Shown piece by piece: positions 41,947 to 50,795 of a stretch of DNA of 64,000 nucleotides (position 1 is the stretch's first letter; each line of letters opens with the position of its first letter). The stretch spans positions 186,001 to 250,000 of the forward strand of contig NC_035929.1 of the NCBI RefSeq assembly GCF_000348985.1, read 5' to 3'. The notes below the pieces were generated by a model that worked only from the letters and a program-made list of their open reading frames with translations, ran no database searches and had not been told where the DNA came from. This DNA is from Huiozyma naganishii CBS 8797 (Eukaryota > Ascomycota > Saccharomycetes > Saccharomycetales > Saccharomycetaceae). A program made the translations under genes and the position numbers.

Positions 41947-43341
41947 ATGCTCCAGAACCTGTTCGAACAGTACCGTCTCGGCTTCTTGACACCGGGACAA
42001 TTCACCGCTCGCAACGCAATATCCCAGTTTGAAACACTGGTAGAGAACCACCAAGTGATCAAGTACCGTCCCACAGCAACCCATGCCCACGTAAGACCCA
42101 CAATCACATCCCTGGATGTAGACTCTCACTCGGGGGGCAGACACTTGCTCAGTGGTGGTGACGACGGCGGCGTCTCACTGTGGGGGGTTGATGAGTCCTC
42201 GACCAGTGGCGGGACTCTCCGATGCAAGAGGTTGCGTGTGTCCAGGAGGGATACGAGACACAACGCGGTGGTGCCACGGGGGGCGCGGACCACTGATGAT
42301 ACGAGACTCGTACACAGTTTCGAGACTAGTGCAAACAAGTTCAGAATGTACAGGGGGAGCCGGCCAGCGGCGGTGCCGCCAGGGGAGGCGGATGCGCAAA
42401 GTGCACACCAGTTCCGCGTCACGTCGGTGAAATGGTACGGTAGTGACAACGGGATGTTCTTCTCCGGTGGGAACGACAGGACAGTGAAGATCTGGGACAC
42501 GAACACGTTTGAGTGCGTGCAGGATTTGGCGCTAGGGTACGTCGTGAACCAACTCGACTGCACGAACAACTCACTCAATAGCGTCCTTGTCGCATCGGAT
42601 GATTACTACCCGAGGATGATCGACTTGAGGAACATGAACATGGGGGTCACTATATTCGGTAAGGGCTCACAGCGGGGGGTACCCATGAAACACGAGATAC
42701 TCACTTGTAAGATGGACCCGGCGAGGGAGTACATCGTCGCCTCGGGGGATTCCAGCGGGAGTGTTAAAGTTTGGGATCTTAGACAGACCAATAACCTCTT
42801 GGTGCAGCTTTCGAGGGGTGGTGACTCGGCGCATAGGGCCAGCTGTGTTGACATATGTTGGAACCACGAGGGCACGAAACTCGCCTCGGTCTCGCTGGAT
42901 GGGACCATCGTCTTGTGGGATCCCTTCGACAACAACAGGTACGTGAACAACTTCTCAGATAGAGAGAACATGAACCCGTTTGCTGAATCGGAACACCCAC
43001 ATTTCAAACAGCTTGGTGAAACGGATAGGACCCGCGTGCGGCACGCGAGAAGAACGTCGCAGCGGCTCCAGTGGGTCGCTGGGAAGTACCTCGCTGTCAA
43101 CACGGACTTGGGAGAATTGCAAGTCTACGATACGGTTCAAGGGAAATACTGGAACAAAATCGAGTTCCCACACGACGAGGGGGCCACAGTGGGGCGTGCG
43201 GGCCAATTCACAGGGTTGGCCATCACTGAAGACATGACCAACGGCATTGGATTGCGGTTGTTTGCTGGAGCTACGCAACGCGCGAGAGACCCTCAGGGTA
43301 TTGCTCCCGCAGCTTCGTACCTGGTAGAGATCCGCCCATAG
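41947..43341 (+). CDS. RAD28: WD40 protein Rad28 (CSA homologue)
   Basis: The yeast homologue of Cockayne syndrome protein A, a WD-repeat protein related to transcription-coupled repair. 464 residues. The N-terminus MLQNLFEQYRLGFLTPGQFT precedes a seven-blade propeller; clear repeat endings include LLSGGDDGGVSLWGVD, FFSGGNDRTVKIWDTN, IVASGDSSGSVKVWDLR and KLASVSLDGTIVLWDP. It is shorter than S. cerevisiae Rad28 (506). Its start is only 105 bp after the PST2 stop, so its promoter is very short or lies within PST2; MIX14 (YDR031W), which separates these genes in S. cerevisiae, is absent. A Reb1 box (43363-43369) lies 22 bp after the stop codon. Confidence 0.93.
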   Translation: MLQNLFEQYRLGFLTPGQFTARNAISQFETLVENHQVIKYRPTATHAHVRPTITSLDVDSHSGGRHLLSGGDDGGVSLWGVDESSTSGGTLRCKRLRVSRRDTRHNAVVPRGARTTDDTRLVHSFETSANKFRMYRGSRPAAVPPGEADAQSAHQFRVTSVKWYGSDNGMFFSGGNDRTVKIWDTNTFECVQDLALGYVVNQLDCTNNSLNSVLVASDDYYPRMIDLRNMNMGVTIFGKGSQRGVPMKHEILTCKMDPAREYIVASGDSSGSVKVWDLRQTNNLLVQLSRGGDSAHRASCVDICWNHEGTKLASVSLDGTIVLWDPFDNNRYVNNFSDRENMNPFAESEHPHFKQLGETDRTRVRHARRTSQRLQWVAGKYLAVNTDLGELQVYDTVQGKYWNKIEFPHDEGATVGRAGQFTGLAITEDMTNGIGLRLFAGATQRARDPQGIAPAASYLVEIRP

Positions 43342-44235
43342 GGTAGAGAAGGTACCCAGCTGTTACCCGTCTTTTTCTGTACATTTTGTGAAATTCGTGG
43401 AAGCAACGAAAGATTTCCCGTTTTGGCAACTGCCGGCACGTTGCAGGTGCTGCCAAGAGATCGAGAGAGAGCATAGATGACTAGACTAGAGTTTAGTTAG
43501 ACGGTGGACCTCTTCGTCCCGCTGAATGTACACATGGGGTGGGCGTGACACGTGCGTCTTCTCTTCTTATTTGAACCATTTTTTCAGTTTTTTTTTCAGT
43601 TTTTCCTGCCGCTACTCGTTGAACTTTCTGATGGCGCTTAACAGAAAATAATACTATTCTGTACGTACAACTGCAGTTCTTCAACAGAGGAGCTGCTCTG
43701 CCCAAGTGCATGCTCTCTTTCCGTTGGAAAGAAGTCTCGTTTGTACGATCGAGAAATCTATCACTTTTATATTACTCGTTTTTAAAAGGCTTCGGCGGTA
43801 CGCAATTTCTTTACTTTTTCGGTTACATTCCCCTCCACTTTCTTGCCTGCAGAGTCTGAACAGGCCATTACAAACGGGAAGAAAGAGAATAATTGAGTCA
43901 AGTTACAACTGCGAGGATACAGCAACCCTGCGGCCTGCTCATCTCACCGTGATACCCACCAGTGGGTACCTGGGAAGTCTGCTACATAGTCACGTGTTTT
44001 TCCCCAAATTTTTTTTTTTTTGTTTTCTTTTCCACTTTTTTGTTTCTTTTCCGTTTTGTCTCCCTGTTTCGATCACCCACTGAATTTCTTGGATTATTTT
44101 TGGCATTAAACTGGAAAAAAGCCCACTTAGAACGAGTGTTGGTTGCCGTTGGATTTGTGTAGTGTCGAGCCCCACCCTCACAACCATAGGTCGGGCAGTC
44201 GGTAAAGCGAAAGGTACGAGTCCGAGACAAGCACC
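43342..44235. other. RAD28-REG1 interval
   Basis: 894 bp. It contains an exact Reb1 box TTACCCG (43363-43369) just after RAD28, a CACGTG (43549-43554), a GTCACGTG (43989-43996) followed by a T-rich stretch, and the REG1 promoter. No coding region is supported. Confidence 0.55.
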
Positions 44236-47178
44236 ATGTCGAGCAATTTGGCCGAGTACTTCGCTAAGCAGCGGGGGAACCCAGACGACGACTCTGGGAG
44301 CAATAAAATGCCCGTGAAACGTGCCCCTAACGAGAGCTTGCCCTACGGTCAAGACGAGGATATGGGACCGTCTGTGTCGATGGCTAAACAGGCGAAAGAT
44401 GATGACGATTTCAACAAGTCCACTTTCAAACTGAAACGAACAAGATCGATGGGGTTGCTAGATGATTATCTCGATCCCACGAAAAAACAAACGGAGGCGG
44501 GAGGTGAGACAGTACACGGGACTGCATTGGATTCTGACCCTGTTGAAGATATGGAAATGGAGAGTACTTACCAACCGACGTATCACGATGACAGTCTGAT
44601 GACCTCCGCATCTGTATCGCCCCCACCGGCAGATAACGACATGTTGATACCACAGGACGACACGGACGTCGTCAGGGAGCCACAGAGGCACGTGGATTAC
44701 CTGTCACACCACTGGAAGGAGTCCGAGATCTCAAATTCTTGGAAGTACATTATTTTGAAGAAGAAGAAGAGGGATGTGGATTTGGTCAACGCTGCAAGGT
44801 TGGAAAATGCATCGTGGAGGACTTGGGCAAAGGCAAGGAACAACCTGAGGACCGTGTCACCAGAGGTAGTGAACTGGTCGAAGGATTCTGACGTTACGTG
44901 GCTGTACGGGCCGATTGTCAGGGGTAATGACGGTAAGAAGAAACACAAACAAGATGACGATCAGTATACGTACGATCGTGGTGATGGTGATATGGACGAT
45001 GACGATGACGATGACGACGAGGATGCTGATTATCTGATGGGTTACGGGTCAGATAACGACGAAAATCGCCAAAGAGTGTCCACCCACAGATCGGAAACCC
45101 AGCACAGTCACCAAGAGCACACTACACGAAATGACAGGGACCTCAAGGCACCCAAACCGATTCTAAAGAAAAGAACGGTGACTGAGATCATAGAGGAGAA
45201 CGCTCAGTGGAAGTTGAATGAGGCGAGGAAGCATCTTAACGAAATAAAGAACACTGTCAGCATAACAGACCCCAACGGGCCCTCGAGTGTGCACGATGAT
45301 TACGATCTGTTGGCAGCCAAAGTCAACGCCCAATACTACAATTACCCAAAGCGCAATACATCCGCACAGTCAGATCGTGTGGAATCGCCACAACCGCAAC
45401 GGCCACAGAAGCAACTAGTTTCAGGAACGCAACGTGTTGCTTCCCCAAATGAGGACACGGGAGGAGACACTGCGGTCCAAGTGACACCAAAAAACACCGA
45501 TACTAACGGAATGGATCAATATACAGAGAAGGGGAGATATCAGTCATCACAGGGTGCCAATGAGAATGGAACAGAATCAACATTTGGTACGATAAAGAAG
45601 GATACGCTTGGCCAGAACCGCACGTTGTCGTCTATCCTAACTTCTCCCTCTACGGTGCAGCTAAGAAAGGACAAGAAAAAGACACGGGGGAGTGTAGACA
45701 TGGATGGTGTCTCGACTGAGAAGATTAGAGATAGACATATTCATTTTAATGACCGTGTGGAACAGTGTAGGGTGGTAAAATATCCGGACAGCGAAGCCGG
45801 TGAAAGTGACAACTACAGTGATGGATACGAGGACGATGAGTATTTCACGGATGAAAGCCACGATCAGCTTTCCAACTACTCAGGAACGGACTCAGAAACA
45901 GATTCAAACTCAAACGACGAGGATAACGACGGACTTTTCATCAACGCAAGATTTGCTAGAAGGTCAGACTCTGTGGCGCATTCTCCAATCACAGACAACT
46001 CATCTGTTACCTCTTCGCTTCATGGCAGACAACACCATGTCCGCCCAATAATCAAATTACTACCGGCAACTACGCTAAATTATGGCTCCGACGAAGAGTC
46101 CGATAACAGCGACTATAGTGCCAATCATGGTAATGCAGTATCACACAACGTCAACACACAAAGAGGGTACGATTATATCTACGACTACAACTCTGTGTAC
46201 ACGGGGGATACATCTAGTTTTTTGCCCGTTGACTCATGCGATATAGTGGACGTTCCCGAGGGCATTGATTTGCAAACGGCCATAGCCGATGACAATTCGA
46301 AGAACTATAATCTCCTGTCATCCCAGACCTCGCACAAAGCTGTAGTTAATCAAACTACGGATTTAGATTCTCGCCTGTGCAATAGCGACGATCAATACAG
46401 TTTATCCTCGAACACCGATGACGAGCAGTTCATTGAGGACTCCAATTATAGGAGTTCTGATGAGGACAATATATCCATCAACAGCAGTGATGAGGATTCA
46501 GACCCGAACGATGTTGAGAAGAATTTGACAAAAGTCCCATCAAATATGGACGCCGACGAGCTGGCGTTGAGAAGAACTTTATCTGTTGGCAAGAGTAATA
46601 ACTCGTTAAGAGACCTTACGAAGGAGGGGTCCACTCCCTCTTTGAGCAAGCTGTTAACGCACAGTTTAATTAGCGGGAAGCCCTTTAATAAAGAAGAGGG
46701 AGAGAAAGCTAGTGAAAATATTAGCGAAGAGTCTTTGAAAAGGTCTTCTGGGTCACGGCGTGGTTTGACAAGCAATTTCATCTTCAACTCTGACAGTGAA
46801 GAGGAGGACGAGGAGGCTGCTGAAGAGTTAAACGAGGATGAAAATCTACATGGAGATCTAAGTTTAGAATCGCTAACCCTTAAAACCCCCAAGCGGAAAC
46901 TAGGTCCACCTCAACGATCTAGTAGCAGTTTACTTTCTACGCTGGCTCATAGTAAAAGCGCCGGGGAAGATAGGCGATCGTCAAGTGACTTAAACAAAAG
47001 CTTAGGATTACCGAACAGTTCATCGTCAGCTGCGGCAATAGCACCTAATGACATTGCAATTAACGGGGTTTTTCCACCTAGGAATGATTCTTTGAAATCA
47101 ATAGCCTCGAAGGAAAAACTGATCAATGCAAATAGCGAGGGCAGTCACAGCGACCGCGCTTTCAAAAACAAAACATAG
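44236..47178 (+). CDS. REG1: Glc7 (PP1) regulatory subunit Reg1
   Basis: Reg1 targets the phosphatase Glc7 to Snf1, Mig1 and other substrates to maintain glucose repression. 980 residues (S. cerevisiae about 1,014), almost entirely disordered and acidic/Ser-rich. The N-terminal conserved block MSSNLAEYFAKQRGNP leads on to RTRSMGLLDDYLDP. HHWKESEISNSWKYIILKKKKRDVDLVNAARLENASWRTWAK is the core conserved region at about 155-200 (split here by eye only). The PP1 docking motif is RHIHF (residues 500-504), in the R-H-I-H-F-N-D context. Two Asp/Glu runs are evident near residue 255 and residue 855. Position between RAD28 and VPS54 fits REG1 (YDR028C); the ohnologue REG2 is shorter. Confidence 0.95.
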   Translation: MSSNLAEYFAKQRGNPDDDSGSNKMPVKRAPNESLPYGQDEDMGPSVSMAKQAKDDDDFNKSTFKLKRTRSMGLLDDYLDPTKKQTEAGGETVHGTALDSDPVEDMEMESTYQPTYHDDSLMTSASVSPPPADNDMLIPQDDTDVVREPQRHVDYLSHHWKESEISNSWKYIILKKKKRDVDLVNAARLENASWRTWAKARNNLRTVSPEVVNWSKDSDVTWLYGPIVRGNDGKKKHKQDDDQYTYDRGDGDMDDDDDDDDEDADYLMGYGSDNDENRQRVSTHRSETQHSHQEHTTRNDRDLKAPKPILKKRTVTEIIEENAQWKLNEARKHLNEIKNTVSITDPNGPSSVHDDYDLLAAKVNAQYYNYPKRNTSAQSDRVESPQPQRPQKQLVSGTQRVASPNEDTGGDTAVQVTPKNTDTNGMDQYTEKGRYQSSQGANENGTESTFGTIKKDTLGQNRTLSSILTSPSTVQLRKDKKKTRGSVDMDGVSTEKIRDRHIHFNDRVEQCRVVKYPDSEAGESDNYSDGYEDDEYFTDESHDQLSNYSGTDSETDSNSNDEDNDGLFINARFARRSDSVAHSPITDNSSVTSSLHGRQHHVRPIIKLLPATTLNYGSDEESDNSDYSANHGNAVSHNVNTQRGYDYIYDYNSVYTGDTSSFLPVDSCDIVDVPEGIDLQTAIADDNSKNYNLLSSQTSHKAVVNQTTDLDSRLCNSDDQYSLSSNTDDEQFIEDSNYRSSDEDNISINSSDEDSDPNDVEKNLTKVPSNMDADELALRRTLSVGKSNNSLRDLTKEGSTPSLSKLLTHSLISGKPFNKEEGEKASENISEESLKRSSGSRRGLTSNFIFNSDSEEEDEEAAEELNEDENLHGDLSLESLTLKTPKRKLGPPQRSSSSLLSTLAHSKSAGEDRRSSSDLNKSLGLPNSSSSAAAIAPNDIAINGVFPPRNDSLKSIASKEKLINANSEGSHSDRAFKNKT

Positions 47179-47596
47179 CTTTAAAGCTGCTTTCCGCAAC
47201 CTTACAAGAGGAATAAAGTCTCAGGCAAAAAAAAAAGATAATATTAATCGGTCAAATAGGCAGAAGATTATTTGAAAGGAATGTCCCCCGCACCTCTATT
47301 TGAAGTATTATACGTATCTATAGACCCGCAATATATACTTCATAATGTTATAAACCAAATGATAATCTTTGATGAACAATTCATTTTGAACATTGCAGTT
47401 TATAGCCATATTCATACTTTTTTCTAAAGATTTTTAGCGCGAAATTCAAATAGCTGTATATTTACCATATGATTGTTCAAAGTTCTGCAAACCACACTAA
47501 CGAGAACGTCAATTGCACCGTCCTTAGGCCGTACTACAGAATTTTACATTGAACGGCCACTCTTGACTCTCTGTTTGATATCTGTTGAGTATAGAT
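47179..47596. other. REG1-VPS54 interval
   Basis: 418 bp between tandem genes. It is AT-rich, with an A-rich run shortly after REG1. No gene or clear regulatory motif is seen. Confidence 0.5.
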
Positions 47597-50281
47597 ATGT
47601 CAGTGGATAAACAACTGCCGGATATCCAAGTAGACCTTAGCACAAACGTGGAACCGTCGAGCAACAGCGACATCAACCTTGCAGGAAGTATAGACAGCAA
47701 AGATGACAGAGATATTGATGTCCCGAGTCCAGTGGATGCTGCTTCTCGATCGCGACCCAGCTTTGAGTCGATTAGCACAAACGATTCGCTGACAACCACC
47801 ACCACTACGACTGGGATCCGAAGATTCCCGTTTAGCATGGATTCTAAGTCCGGATCAGTGGACTATTCTCCATTGGGGAACAATTCTATCTTTGAGCTGG
47901 TTATGAACACGAGAAGGAAAGACTGGCTACGAATGCCCTCAAGTTTGGATATCCCGCCGGTAAGTTTATCGAAGAACAGTATAGCAGGAAACTGGAAAGA
48001 GACGATAGAACACTATGTCAAGGAGATAAAGGACGAGGAGGTGACATTTAAGAGTAGAAATAACTTAAGGAATATGAACAAGCTGGAGCAAGTCAGGCAA
48101 CTGAGTGAGGATGATGGAGAACGAAATACGTCTGATTCTTCAGCAAACCCTAATGCCGATGATGAAAGCATGAAGCTTGTTAAGCAGATTCCTGACTTTT
48201 ATTTTGAGAAGGCTTTCCAGTTAGACAATGAGAGAATTTTCAATAAGATTATAGAAGACGTGGACATCTCATTAGAGAGTCTCAGGGCGCGCAACGGTCA
48301 AGAGAGGGATAATGCGTACATTCAGCTCAAAGATAAACTAAACGGGTATTTGGATGCAGTTGAGTTTCTATTAGTTACTGAGATCTCTAAATCGTCGCAC
48401 AAATTTTTCCACGCGCTGGGTGAGGTTGAACATATCAGAGAGAAGGCGGCTGAAACCGTTGTTGATTTACAAAAACTGTCCAAGCATTTGCAGAAGGAGG
48501 ACGAGGAAGTTCTCCAAAAGAAGATCAAGAATATAGAGCTGATACACAAGCGGAAAAATGTTGAAAAGTTGGAACAAGGTTTACTTCAGGTAAAGTTTGT
48601 CGTTGATAAAGTCGAGGAGTGTAAAAGTAAATTTGAACGAGACGAACTAGAAGAGTGTCTGGAATTGATAAAGTCAATTGACAGTCTGATAAAGGGTAAC
48701 CCTAATTCTGACGAGCGTGTCGATTCCTGGACGGATAACTGGCCGTATAAACTTCTGGACATCAGATCTGTTCCGGCGCTGCTGGAGACAAGGGAGTTTT
48801 TGACTAATATGCAGATTGAAATTGGGGGTAAGTATTCTTTACAATTGGCACAAATATTACTGACTGATCTAAAGAATGCGTACCAGGATATAGATGTCTA
48901 CGAGATTGCGAAAAGGATCCAATCGGGAAAGCCTGAGAAAAATGCTTTGGAATTTGGTGAGGATTTCCAAAAATCAATCAGAGACGTTATTGTTAAGTTA
49001 AACCAGTGCGAAGAACTCACGAGCTCGTTTGTATTTTATTTGGATAAAGCTATGGTTGAAGTGAAGAATATTATAAAGAATTACTTGCCGCACGAAAAGA
49101 CGCCGCCATCGACAACCGCAGATCGTTCTTTGGAGTCGATTTCTGAAAGGTCTGAATCGGCTACACCCCTAGCACCCTCATCTGGGTCGAAACTATCGAA
49201 GCTTCTGAAGGAGCAAACACCATTAGAGTTCCAAAACATGCTAATGACGATATTCATTACTGCAATTGAGGCCTTGAAGCGTCTGTACAAGCATCAGAAA
49301 TTACTACTGGATATCTCTTTAAGAGAGATCAATTCGGTGGACATGACCAGCGAAAACCAGCACAATATGATCACACAACTAGATATCAGGACGGGCCTGA
49401 ACGATATAATCCACGTTGTACAATTGCGTATGGGTAAAGTGATCGCTGTTAGAAGGGAGCTCACTGCAACATTGCGGCACGATCATTTCTTGAAGCTCTA
49501 CGCTGTATGCGTTCTGTTTATCCAAGAATGCGAGTCCCTCAGTGGTGAGTTCTTGACCAAGTACCTGAGCGATGTCTTATCGGCGCAGATCAAGAACTAC
49601 ATTACAATCCGCGACTCGAGGAACATCCGGACGATTCAGAAAAAACTTGAGTTGGAGAGCTGGGTCCCCTTCATTGTGCCACCCTGTGTGCAGAAGGACG
49701 TCAACGACATTGTATCGTGTACGGATATCGACCCGATTGACTGGACTGACGTGTTGCTTTTGACGAAACATGACCGGGACGAGACGGACGCCGAGGACGC
49801 CGAACGTAATGGCAATAGTGAGCCGAGCACAGCGGCAGCACCCACGGGCAACACTGGGAACCGTAAGTCTGTTGTTGTCGGGGACAAGACGTTTGTGGCG
49901 AGCGACTCCCTTCTGGCGACGATCGACCTCGTCAAGGAACTGCTGATCCTCTCGACCAACCTGCCAACGCTGTATTTGCCGTACTTCGAGCGGATGTCCT
50001 ACAACGTGCTCCGGTACTTCAACAGCTACGCAATCGGGACAGTGACACTACAGGGCACCAGGACGCTGGCACAGTCGGGCAAGAACCTGTCCATCCTGGG
50101 TGAAACGCTGGACTGTCTCGCCGAGTTTGGCGTTGTCGTCCAGAAGTTCTACCAGAGACTGGCCAGCGGAACTAAAGATTTCAAGCCGTACGAACCAGCC
50201 CGCTACGTGGCCCTCGCCCAGCAGTACAGGGACTCCTCAGAGCTCATCTTCCAAGCAAGAGCACCCCCGCCGCCCATGTAG
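47597..50281 (+). CDS. VPS54: GARP complex subunit Vps54
   Basis: A subunit of the Golgi-associated retrograde protein tether (Vps51-54), needed for endosome-to-Golgi traffic. 894 residues from ATG 47597; the frame continues upstream to 47585 only via TTG. A disordered Ser/Asp-rich N-terminus (about 1-150) is followed by the helical tethering region starting IPDFYFEKAFQLDNERIF and rich in coiled-coil segments. The C-terminal Vps54-like domain contains ELLILSTNLPTLYLPYFERMSYNVLRYFNSYAIGT (split by eye) and ends in QARAPPPPM. Length is close to S. cerevisiae (889). It is flanked by REG1 and the REB1/NSI1-type gene as in YDR028-026. Confidence 0.95.
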   Translation: MSVDKQLPDIQVDLSTNVEPSSNSDINLAGSIDSKDDRDIDVPSPVDAASRSRPSFESISTNDSLTTTTTTTGIRRFPFSMDSKSGSVDYSPLGNNSIFELVMNTRRKDWLRMPSSLDIPPVSLSKNSIAGNWKETIEHYVKEIKDEEVTFKSRNNLRNMNKLEQVRQLSEDDGERNTSDSSANPNADDESMKLVKQIPDFYFEKAFQLDNERIFNKIIEDVDISLESLRARNGQERDNAYIQLKDKLNGYLDAVEFLLVTEISKSSHKFFHALGEVEHIREKAAETVVDLQKLSKHLQKEDEEVLQKKIKNIELIHKRKNVEKLEQGLLQVKFVVDKVEECKSKFERDELEECLELIKSIDSLIKGNPNSDERVDSWTDNWPYKLLDIRSVPALLETREFLTNMQIEIGGKYSLQLAQILLTDLKNAYQDIDVYEIAKRIQSGKPEKNALEFGEDFQKSIRDVIVKLNQCEELTSSFVFYLDKAMVEVKNIIKNYLPHEKTPPSTTADRSLESISERSESATPLAPSSGSKLSKLLKEQTPLEFQNMLMTIFITAIEALKRLYKHQKLLLDISLREINSVDMTSENQHNMITQLDIRTGLNDIIHVVQLRMGKVIAVRRELTATLRHDHFLKLYAVCVLFIQECESLSGEFLTKYLSDVLSAQIKNYITIRDSRNIRTIQKKLELESWVPFIVPPCVQKDVNDIVSCTDIDPIDWTDVLLLTKHDRDETDAEDAERNGNSEPSTAAAPTGNTGNRKSVVVGDKTFVASDSLLATIDLVKELLILSTNLPTLYLPYFERMSYNVLRYFNSYAIGTVTLQGTRTLAQSGKNLSILGETLDCLAEFGVVVQKFYQRLASGTKDFKPYEPARYVALAQQYRDSSELIFQARAPPPPM

Positions 50282-50795
50282 GACGGTCCTCCCGCCATGT
50301 ACGTAACCGACACATATCACTCCGCACGAGGTGGCAGCTCGACCCGGTGTTACCCTCCCGCTGCGGCGCACCACAAAAAAAATGTGAGAACGAAAAATAA
50401 GAAAAATTTGAGACCAAAAATTGACCAACTTTTGACAGCTTTTTGAAACATAGAGCAGAGGAGGTCAACATTACCCTGCTGTTTCAACTTTGTATCTACA
50501 GAGAGTTACTTTGGAGAGTGTGGAGGTTTAGAGGTATTGGCAGTAGTGTGTATTGAGCTACTTGGCTGCACTGGAAAGTACCTCTTGGGAACGGCGATCT
50601 CGAAAAAAAAATAGCAACAGCAAAAAAGCAAGACCGAGAGTGGCGTGGCGTGTACTGATATAGTTTTGCGTTTTACTATACCTTTGTTTACTGGTTAGCG
50701 CATAGAAAAAAACAACAACAACTACGGGACGTACCCTTAGCATCAGCTTATTTGAACTGGCTCCAAAAAAAGGAGACTCTTGTGCTGCTGACGCA
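50282..50795. other. VPS54-REB1 interval
   Basis: 514 bp. Two TTACCCT heptamers (50350-50356 and 50471-50477) are one base from the Reb1 site TTACCCG and could allow weak autoregulation of the downstream Reb1 gene, as known in S. cerevisiae. Nothing else is recognised. Confidence 0.45.

Noticed and set aside
43989..44053. Centromere-like arrangement: GTCACGTG followed by T-rich DNA and TGTTTCTTTTCCG
   Set aside because: CDEIII is one base short and lacks the AAA after CCG. The spacing is about 45 bp, not about 80, and syntenic S. cerevisiae DNA is not centromeric. It is more likely a Cbf1 site in the REG1 promoter.
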